Source: Bartonella queenslandensis (GTDB lineage Bacteria > Pseudomonadota > Alphaproteobacteria > Rhizobiales > Rhizobiaceae). From it: a stretch of DNA of 64,000 nucleotides. Under the pieces are notes generated by a model. It was not told where the DNA came from. It saw nothing but the letters and a program-made list of their open reading frames with translations, and did no database searches. The position numbers and the translations under genes were made by a program. The number at the start of each line of letters is the position of its first letter. Within the stretch, counting starts at the first letter, position 1. Shown here in pieces: positions 26,557 through 37,400 of the stretch. Location: assembly GCF_018155095.1 (NCBI RefSeq), contig NZ_NAAI01000001.1, positions 1 to 64,000 on the forward strand, in the 5' to 3' direction.

Positions 26557-26969
26557 TTAATAAGAAATCAATAAAATTAAATAATTAAATCAAAGAAGAA
26601 CATTACAGGTAGATGAATAATAAAGAAAAATGCACCATTAATGCTAAAGCTCTATTTTAATTTATAATTTCATAAGGATGAAGTTTCACATACTAATCGT
26701 TTTTGCTTTTCACGAAAAAACAATTCAAAAGAGCATAAAATTAATATGTTGCTCAATTTTACAAATAAAAACTCGCCATCATAGCATGAGAATATGTTTT
26801 TACAAATTTATCTCAATGATTCTATTTCCCCAATAACCTACCACCGCAAACATAAAACAACCAAACACCTTCGAATTTTCTAATGGTTTTTTTGTTACAG
26901 CTTCACACGGAAATAACCTCTCCCACCAATTTTAACAGCTAATTTATAAAGATTAAATATTATAAATTG
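26557..26969. other. Intergenic region between adhesins 2 and 3
   Basis: AT-rich and without a supported gene. It presumably carries the adhesin 3 promoter. Confidence 0.5.
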
Positions 26970-27027
26970 AAATATGTCTTTTTTGTGTCATAAATATGGG
27001 TTGATTTGATTTTTTTTCATTGGGGCA
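26970..27027 (+). promoter_or_regulatory. Shared adhesin leader motif, adhesin 3
   Basis: AAATATGTC with T6 and GTGT (26970-26988), a T8 tract (27010-27017), then CATTGGGG 16 nt before ATG 27034. It aligns with the leaders of adhesins 2 and 4. Confidence 0.65.
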
Positions 27028-27033
27028 CTTGTG

Positions 27034-30000
27034 ATGAAAGAATTATCTATCATATCAAAGAGGAATGATTGGGATTACGGATATTTCTCTCGGAATTTAT
27101 TTAAAAATCTTTTGTTTGGAACCACAGTCGTTGCATTTTTATCAAATACTTCTCCCACTTATGCAAAAAATTTTGATATAATAGAACTGCTTCTTCAAGT
27201 TTTAGAGAAGGCAACAGCGGTTTATTCTCAAGAAAACGATAGAAATGTTTTTTCTGCTTACGATCATTATAACCCTTATATAGGCTTCTTTGATGGTAGT
27301 AGTGTATCAAAAGTAAGTTATTTAACAGTGCTGAATACAGCAAGTGCATCAAAAGTGAATACTTCTAGTGATTATATAAGTTTTTTAATCACTATGCTTT
27401 CCAAAAAAGGTAAGATTGCTGTCAATGTTTTGGACAAAGATAGCGATTCTATACAGCAAGCTACGCAAAAAGAATCAAATGCATTTATACAGAAAAATTT
27501 AGTGTCTTCTGTTGATGATGATTATGGAAATGATACAGCTCTCTTAAATACGCTTCGTTCGTCGGAAGAAAACTATCCAATACAAGTGAGTGGAAATCCG
27601 TTTGCAAGCGCAAGAGCTGGGTCAAATTCTACTGTTTTGGGTCAAGGGGCGAATGCAGCAGGGCAGGAAAGTGTTGCTATTGGTTTTAAGTCTCAAGCAA
27701 CGCAACAATTTGCTATTGCTTTAGGTAATCAGGCACAGGCGACAAAAAAAAATAGCATTGCTATAGGTTACATGGCTCACGCTATGGGGGTAAGCAGTAC
27801 CGCACTGGGTTCTGAATATAATGAAAAGAGCCAACACGAACAAGAGAATGATTATACAACCGCCAAAGGTGATTATTCAACAGCTTTGGGTTCTGTTTCT
27901 AGAGCTATGAAACAGGGTGCAACTGCTGTTGGTCATCGTGCAAAAGCAGAGGGTGAAAACGCTATTTCTATAGGATTTTATTCGAAGGCACTGGCAGATT
28001 ATGCTATTACTTTGGGGGCAAATTCAGATGCAAAGGAAAAAAAATCTATTGCATTGGGTTATTCTGCAAAGGCAGAACAAGAGAACGCCATTGTTTTAGG
28101 TTCTCATGCAAAAGCAAGCGTTACGGGCGGTGTTGCTATAGGAGCGGATTCTATAGCTGATGTTGCAGCTGGTGTTGAGGGTTATAGTTCTCTTGAGAAG
28201 AAGGGGGAAGAAGCTGATTTTGTATGGAAAAGTACACAAGGTGCAGTTAGTATTGGTGATATCTCTAAAAAAATAACACGACAAATTGTAGGTGTAGCTG
28301 CTGGTACCGCAGATACTGATGCGGTAAATGTTGCGCAGCTAAAGTCGTTGCAAACCTATGTAGACAAAGGTTGGAAGCTGTCTGTTGATGGTAAAAATGC
28401 TCAAGTTGTTTCTATAGACGACTCGATAGATTTATCAGCGGGAAGTACCAACCTTAACATTACCAAAGGCGAAAAGGACAATAATGTAAAATTTGATTTA
28501 GCGAAGGAAATTACACTAAATAAAATAACAGCAGGAGCAAATACCCTAGACGCAACGGGTTTGATCATTACCAATGGTCCCAAAATAGTAACGAATGGTA
28601 TTGATGCTGGAGGTAAAAAAATAACAGGAGTAGTAGAGGGTACTGAGGCGAATGACGCTGTGAATTTTTCACAATTGCAGAAAATTGAAAAAGAAGTTGA
28701 ACAACAAGTAGCAGCCAGTAGCTTCGTGAAACAGGATCCTAAAACGAAAGATATCACCATTGGTAAGGATACAGATGGCACTGTAATTAATTTTCAAAAC
28801 AAGGATAATGGAAATCGAACCATTTCCGGTGTGATGGGTGGAGAAATTTCTAAAGATTCAATTGAGGCGGTAAATGGTTCTCAGCTTTTTGAGACAAATG
28901 ATAAGGTTGCGACCTATTTTGGCGGTGGTGCTAGCTATAAAGGTGGCGCATGGAACGCTCCGACTTTTAACATTAAAACTGTTAAGGAAGGTGGCGAAAC
29001 GGAAAATAAAGAATATCATGATGTAGCGGAAGCTTTGACTGGAGTTAGCAGTTCTATCGCGAATGTTCAGAATAAATTTACTCAGCAAATTAACGATGCC
29101 GTTACCAATGTGAAAGGCGATAGCCTTGTTAAGTGGAATGATGAGATAAAATTAATCAAGATAGGGGAAGAAAAAGAAGGCGCTGAAATCGATATTACAA
29201 ATAAGGATGGTGGTGATCGGACTATTTTGGGTGTGAAGTCAGCTACAAAGGATAATGAAGCTGTAAATTTTTCACAACTGAAGGAACTAAAAGAACAAGT
29301 AGCAGCCAATAGCTTTGTAAAACAAGATACGCAGACGCAACACATCACCATTGGTAAGGATACAAGCGGAGATAAAATCGATATTGCTAACAATGAAGAT
29401 GAGAAACGTACTCTTACAGGAATAAAAGCTGGTGCGCTCTTAGAAAATTCAAATGAAGCCGTTATTGGTTCACAGCTTTTTGCGACAAATAATGATGTTA
29501 CAACGCTCAAAAATAATTTTTCTGAAGTAAAGACGAGTGTAACGGGGGTTCAAACAAATCTATCAACAATAGCTAAAAATACATCGCAATATTTGGGTAG
29601 TGATGCTGATGTATTGAATGGTAAGGCGCCTACCTATACTGTTGAAGGTAAGTCTTATAATGATGTTGCTAGTGCTTTTTCTGGTGTGAGCCACTCTTTT
29701 ACAGAGGTAAAACAACAGATTACGAATGTGAATAATTCGATTACAAATGTTGAAAATCAAATTAAAAATGTGGTGAGTGATAGTCTTGTTAAACAGGATG
29801 AGCATACGAAGCACATCACCATTGGTAAGAATACAGAAGGTGATAAAATTGATATTACGAACAAAAATGGTGATAAGCGTACTTTTACGGGTATAAAGGA
29901 TGGCACGCTCTCAGCGGAGTCGAAGGAAGCGATTACCGGTTCACAACTATTTACGACAAATCAGAAAGTAGATAATGTCTCCACTAATCTCCAAACCGCT

Positions 30001-33000
30001 GCCACGAATATAGCTGAGACCTTTGGAGGAAATGCCAAATATCAGGATGGCAAATGGGCTGATCCAACTTTTACGCTTAAAACTGTTAACGGTGAAGGCA
30101 AGGAAGAAGATAAGACTTATAAGAATGTAGCGGAAGCTTTAACAGGAATTGGTACTTCTTTTACAAATGTTCAAAATAAAATTGGCAAGGATATTGCCAA
30201 CCAAATTAATAGTGCAATTACTACTGTACAAGGTGAAAGCCTTGTTAAGAAAGATAAAGAAACAAATAATATCAATATTGGTCAAGAAGTAGAAGGCGGT
30301 ATCATCAATATTACCAACAGCAAAAATGAAAAACGAATTCTTACTGGTATAAAGGATGGTGCGGCAGATGCTGATGCAGTGAATTTTTCACAGCTGAAGG
30401 GTATCAAGCAAGAGATCAAAGACAAAGTAAAAGAGGTTCAAGAACAGGTAACAGCCAGTAGCTTCGTGAAACAGGAGGATGGAACAAAACATATCACCAT
30501 TGGTAAGGATACTGATGGTGATAAAATTGATATTGCCAATAACAAAAATGAAAAGCGTACTCTTACCAGTATAAAAGATGGCGCTCTTTCAAAAGATTCA
30601 AACGAAGCCGTTACTGGTTCACAGCTATTTACGACAAATCAAAATGTGACAACTGTCTCCACTAATCTTCAAACTGCTGCCACGAGTATAGCAAAATCCT
30701 TTGGAGGGAGTGCTAAATATGAAAATGGCATATGGAGTGCTCCAACTTTTACGCTTAAAACCGTTAAGGATGATGGGGGCTCTGAAGAGAAGATTTATAA
30801 TAATGTCACGGAAGCTTTATCTGGAGTTGGTACTTCTTTCACAAATGTTCAAAAACAAATAACTGAACAGATTAATTATGTGATTAACAAAGTGGAAAGT
30901 GAGAATCTTGTACAACAAGAGGAAGTAACAAATAATATTACCATTGGTGCAAAAATAGAAGGCAGTATCATCAATATCACCAACAAAAATAGTGAAGATC
31001 GGACGCTTTCTGGTGTGAAGGAAGCAACAAAAGGTAATGAAGCGGTTAACAAAGGTCAACTTGATACAAGTATCAAAGAAGCAAATAATGAAATAACGAA
31101 TAAGTTTAACGACTTTACCGAAAACGTAACGCATATTACACAACAAGTTAAAGGCGATGCTTTATTGTGGAGCGAGACTGATAAGGCATTTATTGCTGAT
31201 CATGGAGAGGGGAGTGCAAAAACAAACAGCAAAATCACCCACCTTTTAGAGGGGGGAATTTCTTCTAGTTCAAAGGATGCAATTACGGGTAGTCAGCTTT
31301 ATTCACTGGGGAATGCAGTTTCTGCTTCTTTAGGCGGTGGAGCGAGCTATGAAGAGGGAAGTTGGATTGCTCCAACTTTTACAGTGAACAAATTTGATAT
31401 TAAAGGCAATGCAACACAAGAAGATTATAAAAATGTTGCTGATGCTTTGTCAGGTTTAAGCACTTCTCTCACAAATACTCAGAATAAAATGACCAATGAA
31501 ATTGCTCATGTAAAGGATGAACGTCTTGTTAAGCAAGATGACAAAACAAAGCTTATCATGATTGGTGGAGAGAAGGATGGTACTGTAATCAATATCGCCA
31601 ACAAGGATAAAGAGGATAGAAGGATTTCTGGTATAAAGGCGGCTGAGAATGCGAATGAAGCAGTTAACAAAGCACAGCTTGATAAGCTCGATAAGAAAAT
31701 TGAGTCTACGAATTCTTTTGCAGTTTTTTATGATAAACAGTCGGATGATACTGTTAATTATAAGAGTGTGACTTTTGGTGGCAAAAATAAAGAACCTGTT
31801 GCTTTACATAATGTTGCTAATGGTGCGCTTTTGCAAGAATCACATGATGCAATTAATGGGGGGCAAATTACAAAAATATTTCAGCAGGTCGTTAAATATT
31901 TTGGTGGGAATGCAGCCTTTAAAGAAGGTATTTTTACGGGACCAATTTATAAATTACTCAGTATTTCTGAAAATGGGGCGGTAGGAGAAACAGACCATGA
32001 TAATATTGTTTCGGCATTTGAAGGTCTTGATACAAATATAAAGAATGTAAACAAGCGTATTAAGGAAGTCTCAGAAGGCATTAGCGATGATTCTTTATTA
32101 TGGGATAAGAATAAGGAAGCTTATGTTGCTCTTCATGGGGAGGGAGAAACAAGGGAAAACAGTAAGATTACCAATCTGAAGGATGGTGATATTACAGCAA
32201 ACTCAAGTGATGCAGTAAATGGTTCTCAACTTTATTCTTTAAACGAGCAATTAGCAACCTATTTTGGTGGTGGCGCTGGTTATGATAAGCAAGGAAATTG
32301 GCAAGCTCCAAATTTTAAAATCAAGCAGTTTGGTGAAGATGGAGCCTCTGAAGAAAAGAGCTATAGCAATATTTCTGATGCATTGAGTGGGATTGGAAAT
32401 TCTTTCACAAATATTCAGAACAAAATTACCCATGAGATTAGCAAAATAGAAAGTGAGAATCTTGTTAAGCAGGATGAAAAGACAAAACGTATCACGATTG
32501 GTGGTGAAAAAGATGGGAGTGAACTCAGTATTGCAAACAGTGCGAGCGGTGTGCGTAGTCTTTCTGGTGTAAAAGCAGGGCTTCTGATAGAAGAATCCAC
32601 GGAAGCGATCAATGGTTCCCAGCTTTATTCGGTAATCAATGTACTTTCTAGATATTTTAGTGGGGATGCGGGATACAAGGATGGAAAATGGTTAGCACCA
32701 GGCTTTAAGGTTGCACAATTTACTGCTGCTGGTGTGTTAAGCAAAAAGGAGAACTATACCAATGTTGCCTCTGCATTTGAAGGTGTTAACGAAAGTATGA
32801 CAAAAATCAACAATCGTATTCATGATTTTGAACAGAGTGTTTTCTCGGGTGGTTTAAATTGGAGTGAGACAGAAAAAGCTTTTGACGCGCGTCATAAAGG
32901 TCAAGACAGTAAGATTAAGCATGTAGCGGACGGTGAAATATCAGAAAGCTCGAAAGAAGCTGTTAATGGCAGACAACTTTGGCAGACGAATAAGAAAGTT

Positions 33001-33624
33001 AAAGAGGTTGAAAGCCATGTCAATATGATTGATAAGCAAGTAAAAGATATTGCTAGTGTGGCAGATATTGCTGTTAAGTATGATAAAGGGACTGATGGCA
33101 AGAAAACGAATAAAGTAACATTAGTTGGTATGAGTGAGAGTGATCCAGTATTGATAGATAATGTAGCGGAAGGTCGCATTGAAAGCGGTTCGAAAGAAGC
33201 TGTTACAGGAGGTCAATTGCATGATTATACGAATAAGCAGATGAAACTCGTTCTTTCTGATGCAAAGAAATATACGAATGAGCGTTTCAAGGACATTGTC
33301 AATAACACGGTCGACGATGTTATTCATGAGACAAAATCTTATACAGATGTAAAGTTTGAAGCGTTAAGGTATGAAATTAAGGAAGTTCACAAAGAATCCA
33401 AACAGGCAGCAGCGATAGGTTTAGCGGTATCGAACTTGAGTTATGAAGATACGCCAGGTTCTTTAAGTTTATCGATAGGAACGGGGACATGGCGCAATCA
33501 ATCAGCTTTTGCTGTTGGAGCAGGTTATATGTCTGAAAATGGCAGAATTCGTTCTAATATATCCGCTACGAGTTCTGGTAGGCATTGGGGCATAGGAGCG
33601 GGTTTAAGAGTAAAATTGAATTGA
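27034..33624 (+). CDS. Trimeric autotransporter adhesin 3
   Basis: This 2196-residue adhesin has an unusual signal region (KRNDWDYGYFSRN before the hydrophobic core, ending near SPTYA). The cap is of the adhesin 2 type (LNTASASKV). The beta-roll head (about 192-385) resembles that of adhesin 4, including GSEYNEKSQHE and GDYSTALGS. The first neck is near 420. The stalk carries about eight FGG-type modules and one copy of the YDK...VTFGGKN module that is amplified in adhesin 4. The anchor spans about 2115-2196 and ends LRVKLN, with GRHW where the others have GGHW. ATG 27034 fits the conserved leader spacing; the GTG one codon before is also possible. Confidence 0.95.
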   Translation: MKELSIISKRNDWDYGYFSRNLFKNLLFGTTVVAFLSNTSPTYAKNFDIIELLLQVLEKATAVYSQENDRNVFSAYDHYNPYIGFFDGSSVSKVSYLTVLNTASASKVNTSSDYISFLITMLSKKGKIAVNVLDKDSDSIQQATQKESNAFIQKNLVSSVDDDYGNDTALLNTLRSSEENYPIQVSGNPFASARAGSNSTVLGQGANAAGQESVAIGFKSQATQQFAIALGNQAQATKKNSIAIGYMAHAMGVSSTALGSEYNEKSQHEQENDYTTAKGDYSTALGSVSRAMKQGATAVGHRAKAEGENAISIGFYSKALADYAITLGANSDAKEKKSIALGYSAKAEQENAIVLGSHAKASVTGGVAIGADSIADVAAGVEGYSSLEKKGEEADFVWKSTQGAVSIGDISKKITRQIVGVAAGTADTDAVNVAQLKSLQTYVDKGWKLSVDGKNAQVVSIDDSIDLSAGSTNLNITKGEKDNNVKFDLAKEITLNKITAGANTLDATGLIITNGPKIVTNGIDAGGKKITGVVEGTEANDAVNFSQLQKIEKEVEQQVAASSFVKQDPKTKDITIGKDTDGTVINFQNKDNGNRTISGVMGGEISKDSIEAVNGSQLFETNDKVATYFGGGASYKGGAWNAPTFNIKTVKEGGETENKEYHDVAEALTGVSSSIANVQNKFTQQINDAVTNVKGDSLVKWNDEIKLIKIGEEKEGAEIDITNKDGGDRTILGVKSATKDNEAVNFSQLKELKEQVAANSFVKQDTQTQHITIGKDTSGDKIDIANNEDEKRTLTGIKAGALLENSNEAVIGSQLFATNNDVTTLKNNFSEVKTSVTGVQTNLSTIAKNTSQYLGSDADVLNGKAPTYTVEGKSYNDVASAFSGVSHSFTEVKQQITNVNNSITNVENQIKNVVSDSLVKQDEHTKHITIGKNTEGDKIDITNKNGDKRTFTGIKDGTLSAESKEAITGSQLFTTNQKVDNVSTNLQTAATNIAETFGGNAKYQDGKWADPTFTLKTVNGEGKEEDKTYKNVAEALTGIGTSFTNVQNKIGKDIANQINSAITTVQGESLVKKDKETNNINIGQEVEGGIINITNSKNEKRILTGIKDGAADADAVNFSQLKGIKQEIKDKVKEVQEQVTASSFVKQEDGTKHITIGKDTDGDKIDIANNKNEKRTLTSIKDGALSKDSNEAVTGSQLFTTNQNVTTVSTNLQTAATSIAKSFGGSAKYENGIWSAPTFTLKTVKDDGGSEEKIYNNVTEALSGVGTSFTNVQKQITEQINYVINKVESENLVQQEEVTNNITIGAKIEGSIINITNKNSEDRTLSGVKEATKGNEAVNKGQLDTSIKEANNEITNKFNDFTENVTHITQQVKGDALLWSETDKAFIADHGEGSAKTNSKITHLLEGGISSSSKDAITGSQLYSLGNAVSASLGGGASYEEGSWIAPTFTVNKFDIKGNATQEDYKNVADALSGLSTSLTNTQNKMTNEIAHVKDERLVKQDDKTKLIMIGGEKDGTVINIANKDKEDRRISGIKAAENANEAVNKAQLDKLDKKIESTNSFAVFYDKQSDDTVNYKSVTFGGKNKEPVALHNVANGALLQESHDAINGGQITKIFQQVVKYFGGNAAFKEGIFTGPIYKLLSISENGAVGETDHDNIVSAFEGLDTNIKNVNKRIKEVSEGISDDSLLWDKNKEAYVALHGEGETRENSKITNLKDGDITANSSDAVNGSQLYSLNEQLATYFGGGAGYDKQGNWQAPNFKIKQFGEDGASEEKSYSNISDALSGIGNSFTNIQNKITHEISKIESENLVKQDEKTKRITIGGEKDGSELSIANSASGVRSLSGVKAGLLIEESTEAINGSQLYSVINVLSRYFSGDAGYKDGKWLAPGFKVAQFTAAGVLSKKENYTNVASAFEGVNESMTKINNRIHDFEQSVFSGGLNWSETEKAFDARHKGQDSKIKHVADGEISESSKEAVNGRQLWQTNKKVKEVESHVNMIDKQVKDIASVADIAVKYDKGTDGKKTNKVTLVGMSESDPVLIDNVAEGRIESGSKEAVTGGQLHDYTNKQMKLVLSDAKKYTNERFKDIVNNTVDDVIHETKSYTDVKFEALRYEIKEVHKESKQAAAIGLAVSNLSYEDTPGSLSLSIGTGTWRNQSAFAVGAGYMSENGRIRSNISATSSGRHWGIGAGLRVKLN

Positions 33625-34241
33625 TAGAAAGTCGTTAAGATTATTGCTGCGTTCTGCATTTATACTTTTTTATGAAGAATAAGGAGTATTTTAGCTTTAG
33701 AATGAGCTTTATAGAGCAACATACTTATGAATTCTCATTATTTTTCTAAAATTTTTTACTTAAATTGTTGAAAAAAGATCACATATTTCTGTAAAAAATA
33801 TTCAAAGCGATAAAAATTGTTATTTTTTTGTTGCTATTTTATTATAGAGGGGTTAGTGCAACATAAAGTATATTAGTAAGACTCATTTTGATCGAAATAA
33901 TAATTCAAAAGGGGGGAAGAGGTAGTGTATAAACTGTAAATACTGTAAAAACAGAATTTACATAGCCGCACTCCATTTAACAAAACAACAACCTAGCTAG
34001 AAAAATTTCATATTTCTAAAGAAATTTAAGGTTTTTTTAAATATTTAGCTTTTCATTTACTTGAATACGAAAGAAATAACATTCCTTAATAAAGATACAT
34101 AGCACCAACAAAAAAACATTGCTAAAAACTTTATTAAGTAACCAAACACCTAATAAGTAAAATGCTCTAATGTTTAAAACCCTCAAAGATCTTTTTCCAA
34201 GCCTAAAGAGTAAACCGTAACCCAATATTTTATTAGAGTCT
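33625..34241. other. Intergenic region between adhesins 3 and 4
   Basis: No gene is supported. Unlike adhesins 1 and 2, adhesin 3 is not followed by an obvious G+C-rich terminator hairpin. The adhesin 4 promoter region probably begins within the last part. Confidence 0.45.
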
Positions 34242-34456
34242 AAATGTGTCTTTTTTATGTTCTTATAAACATATTTCCAAAATTTCTCATTTAGATCTCG
34301 TTACAGAAAGCACACACAAAACACGACAAAAGACTCAAAACGTCTTTATTCAAAGAGCCACTCTCAATTTCCAAATTTACCTGAGCGAATGGCTAACAGA
34401 AAAATATGTCTTTTTTATGTTTTGGATGGGTTTTCAGATTTTTTCATTGGAGAGTT
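34242..34456 (+). promoter_or_regulatory. Adhesin 4 leader with two motif copies
   Basis: AAATGTGTC with T6 and ATGT occurs at 34242-34260, and again as AAATATGTC with T6 and ATGT at 34402-34420. CATTGGAG lies 16 nt before the start. Only adhesin 4 has the motif twice, 160 bp apart. Confidence 0.6.
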
Positions 34457-34460
34457 TGTT

Positions 34461-37400
34461 ATGAAAAAATTATATGCCACACAAAGAGCGCGTACTTTGA
34501 AAGTTTTTCGTTTTTCTTTTGTGAAAGCGCTTTCATTAGCCACAGCGACTACATTTTTATCAAATATTTCTCCTGTATTTGCTTCGAATCTTGCGATAAC
34601 AGGAGCAAAGGTTTTGAGTCAAAATGATCCAAATGTAAATTATCCTAAAGGCAGTCATGGCAGTATTGTTCTTTCTGGTGATGATGATTATTGCGGTGCG
34701 GATAATGTTATTGGTCGGGGAGGAACCACTAAGCGTGGTGGGAAGAAAATAACTGCAGAAGAAGAATATCGGAGATTTCTCGAAGAAGTAAAGTTTGGAA
34801 ATTTTTCTCCTTATAGTCACAGCGATAAGCAACTAGTTTGGACTGGTAATGGGCAAACCAGTGGGAATATTGGTTATATGGGAGGTTTGACTGGTGGTGA
34901 TGCGAATATAATGCCTGAGGCTTTTGGTGTTTATTCTTTTGCCACTGGTTGTGGATCTGCGGCACAGGGGAGTTATTCAACAGCATTTGGTGCAAATGCA
35001 ACGGCCCTTACGGGAGGGTCATTAGCCTTTGGTGTTGCGTCGCTTGCTGCTGGAAAGGTGAGCATTGCTGTGGGTGTAGGATCGGAAGCAAAAGGAGATT
35101 CTTCTGTTGCTTTAGGTGGGCTGGCAAATGCAGCAGGGGAGATAAGTGTTGCTATTGGTCATAAGGCACAATCAACAGGAAAATTTGCTATTACTATGGG
35201 TGATCAGGCGCAGGCGACAAAAGAAGATAGCTTGGCTATAGGTCGCATGGCGCATGCTTTGGGGAAAAGCAGCACCGCACTAGGTTCCGAATATAATGTA
35301 AAAAGTGAACACGGGGACAATGATTATACCACTGCTCAGGGTGATTATTCAACAGCTTTGGGTGCTGTTTCTAAAGCTTTGGGGTATGGTTCAACGGCCG
35401 TTGGTCATCGTGCCTATGCAACGCAAAAAGACGCTGTTTCTATAGGATTTTATTCAAGAGCAAAAGCAGATCACGCTGTTGCTTTAGGTGCTGATTCTAT
35501 AGCGACCGTTGAAGCTGGTGTTGCAGGTTATAGCCCTTTTTTACAGGGTGTAGCGACAGATACGACCTTTACATGGAAAAGTACTTATGGTGCCGTGAGT
35601 GTTGGTGATATTACTAATGGCAAAACACGACAAATTGGAGGAGTCGCAGCAGGTAGTGCGAATACTGATGCAGTGAATGTTGCGCAGCTAAAGTCATTAA
35701 AAATGTACGTAGACAAAGGGTGGAAACTATCTGTTGACGGTAAAAATGCTAAAGCTGTGGGGATAGACAATACGGTAGATTTTGCGACAGGAAGTAACAA
35801 CCTTAGCATCACCAAAGGCGAAAAAGACAATAACATAAAATTTGATTTAGCAAAGAACATTACACTAGATAGTGTAACAGCGGGGAAGAACATTTTTGAT
35901 GCTACGGGCTTGAAAATTACAGATGGTCCGCAAATCACTACTGCTGGTATTAATGCAGGTAGTAAAAGGATTACAAATGTAGCCAATGGTACGGATACGA
36001 CCGATGCGGTGAATTTTGGACAATTAGACAAAGCAAAAAAAGAAGTTCAAGAACAAGTAGAAAAACAAGTTCAAGAAGTCGAAAAGCAAATTGCATCCAA
36101 TAGCTTTGTAAAACAGGATGCTGTGACACAACACATCACCATTGGTAAAGATACAGGTGGTGATAAAATTGATATTACCAATAATAACAAAGAAACACGT
36201 ACGCTTACGGGTATAAAGAATGGTGACATCTCAAAAGATTCAAAAGAAGCTGTCACTGGTTCACAGCTTTTTGAGACAAATCAAAGTGTAAATACTGTTT
36301 CCAGTAATCTCCAAACTGCTGCCACAGATATAGCCAAGTCCTTTGGTGGTGGTGCTGGATATAAAGATGGCAAATGGACCGATCCAACTTTTACAGTGAA
36401 AACTGTTACCGATGAAGGCAATGAAGAGAATGCAACTTATCATAACGTAGCTGAAGCTTTAACAGGGGTTGGAACGTCTATTACGAATGTTAAAAATGAG
36501 ATTACCAAAGAGGTTAATAATACGATTAACACTGTTAAAGGCGATTCCTTATTGTGGAGTGCAGATGATCAAGCCTTTAGTGCGCAGCACAAGAATGAGG
36601 GCGCAAAAGCCAATAGCAAGATTACACATCTTTTGGATGGTAATATTGCGTCTGGTTCAACAGATGCCATTACGGGTAATCAACTTTATTCTTTAGGTGA
36701 TAAGGTTGCGACCTATTTTGGTGGTAATGCTCGTTATGAGAATGGCGTATGGACCGATCCAACCTTTAAAATTAAACGCGTTAAAGCTGATGGTACAGAA
36801 GATGAACAAAATTATACAAGTGTAGCCGCAGCTTTTGAAGGTGTTGGTACTGCTTTCACGAATATAAAAAATGAAATGACCAACCAGATTAATAATGCGA
36901 TTACCAATGTACAAGGTGATAGCCTTATTAAGAAAGACCCAAAGACAAATTACATCACGATTGGTAAAGAAGTAGCTGGTGGTGAAATCAATATTGCTAA
37001 CAACGCAAACGAAGCACGAACCCTTTCCGGTGTGAAGGATGCGGTGAAAAATAATGAAGCTATCAACAAGGGGCAGTTTGATAAAGGTATCGAAAATGTC
37101 AGTAAAGACATCACGAATAAGTTCAATGACTTTACGCAAAACATAACGAATATTACGCAACAAGTCCAAGGTGATGCTTTGTTATGGAGTGAGAGTGAGA
37201 ATGCCTTTATTGCGGCTCATGGTAAGGATGATGCAAAGACCAATAGTAAAATTACACATCTTTTAGATGGTAATATTGCTTCTGACTCAACAGATGCCAT
37301 TACAGGTAAACAGCTTTACACTTTGGGTGATAAGGTTGCTCAGTCTTTCGGTGGCGATGCTCGTTATGAGAATGGTGAATGGACATCTCCAACATTTAAA

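Noticed and set aside
34406-34627. 73-codon frame overlapping the adhesin 4 start
   Set aside because: It begins in the shared leader motif and runs out of frame through the adhesin signal peptide; the conservation is explained by the leader and the adhesin.
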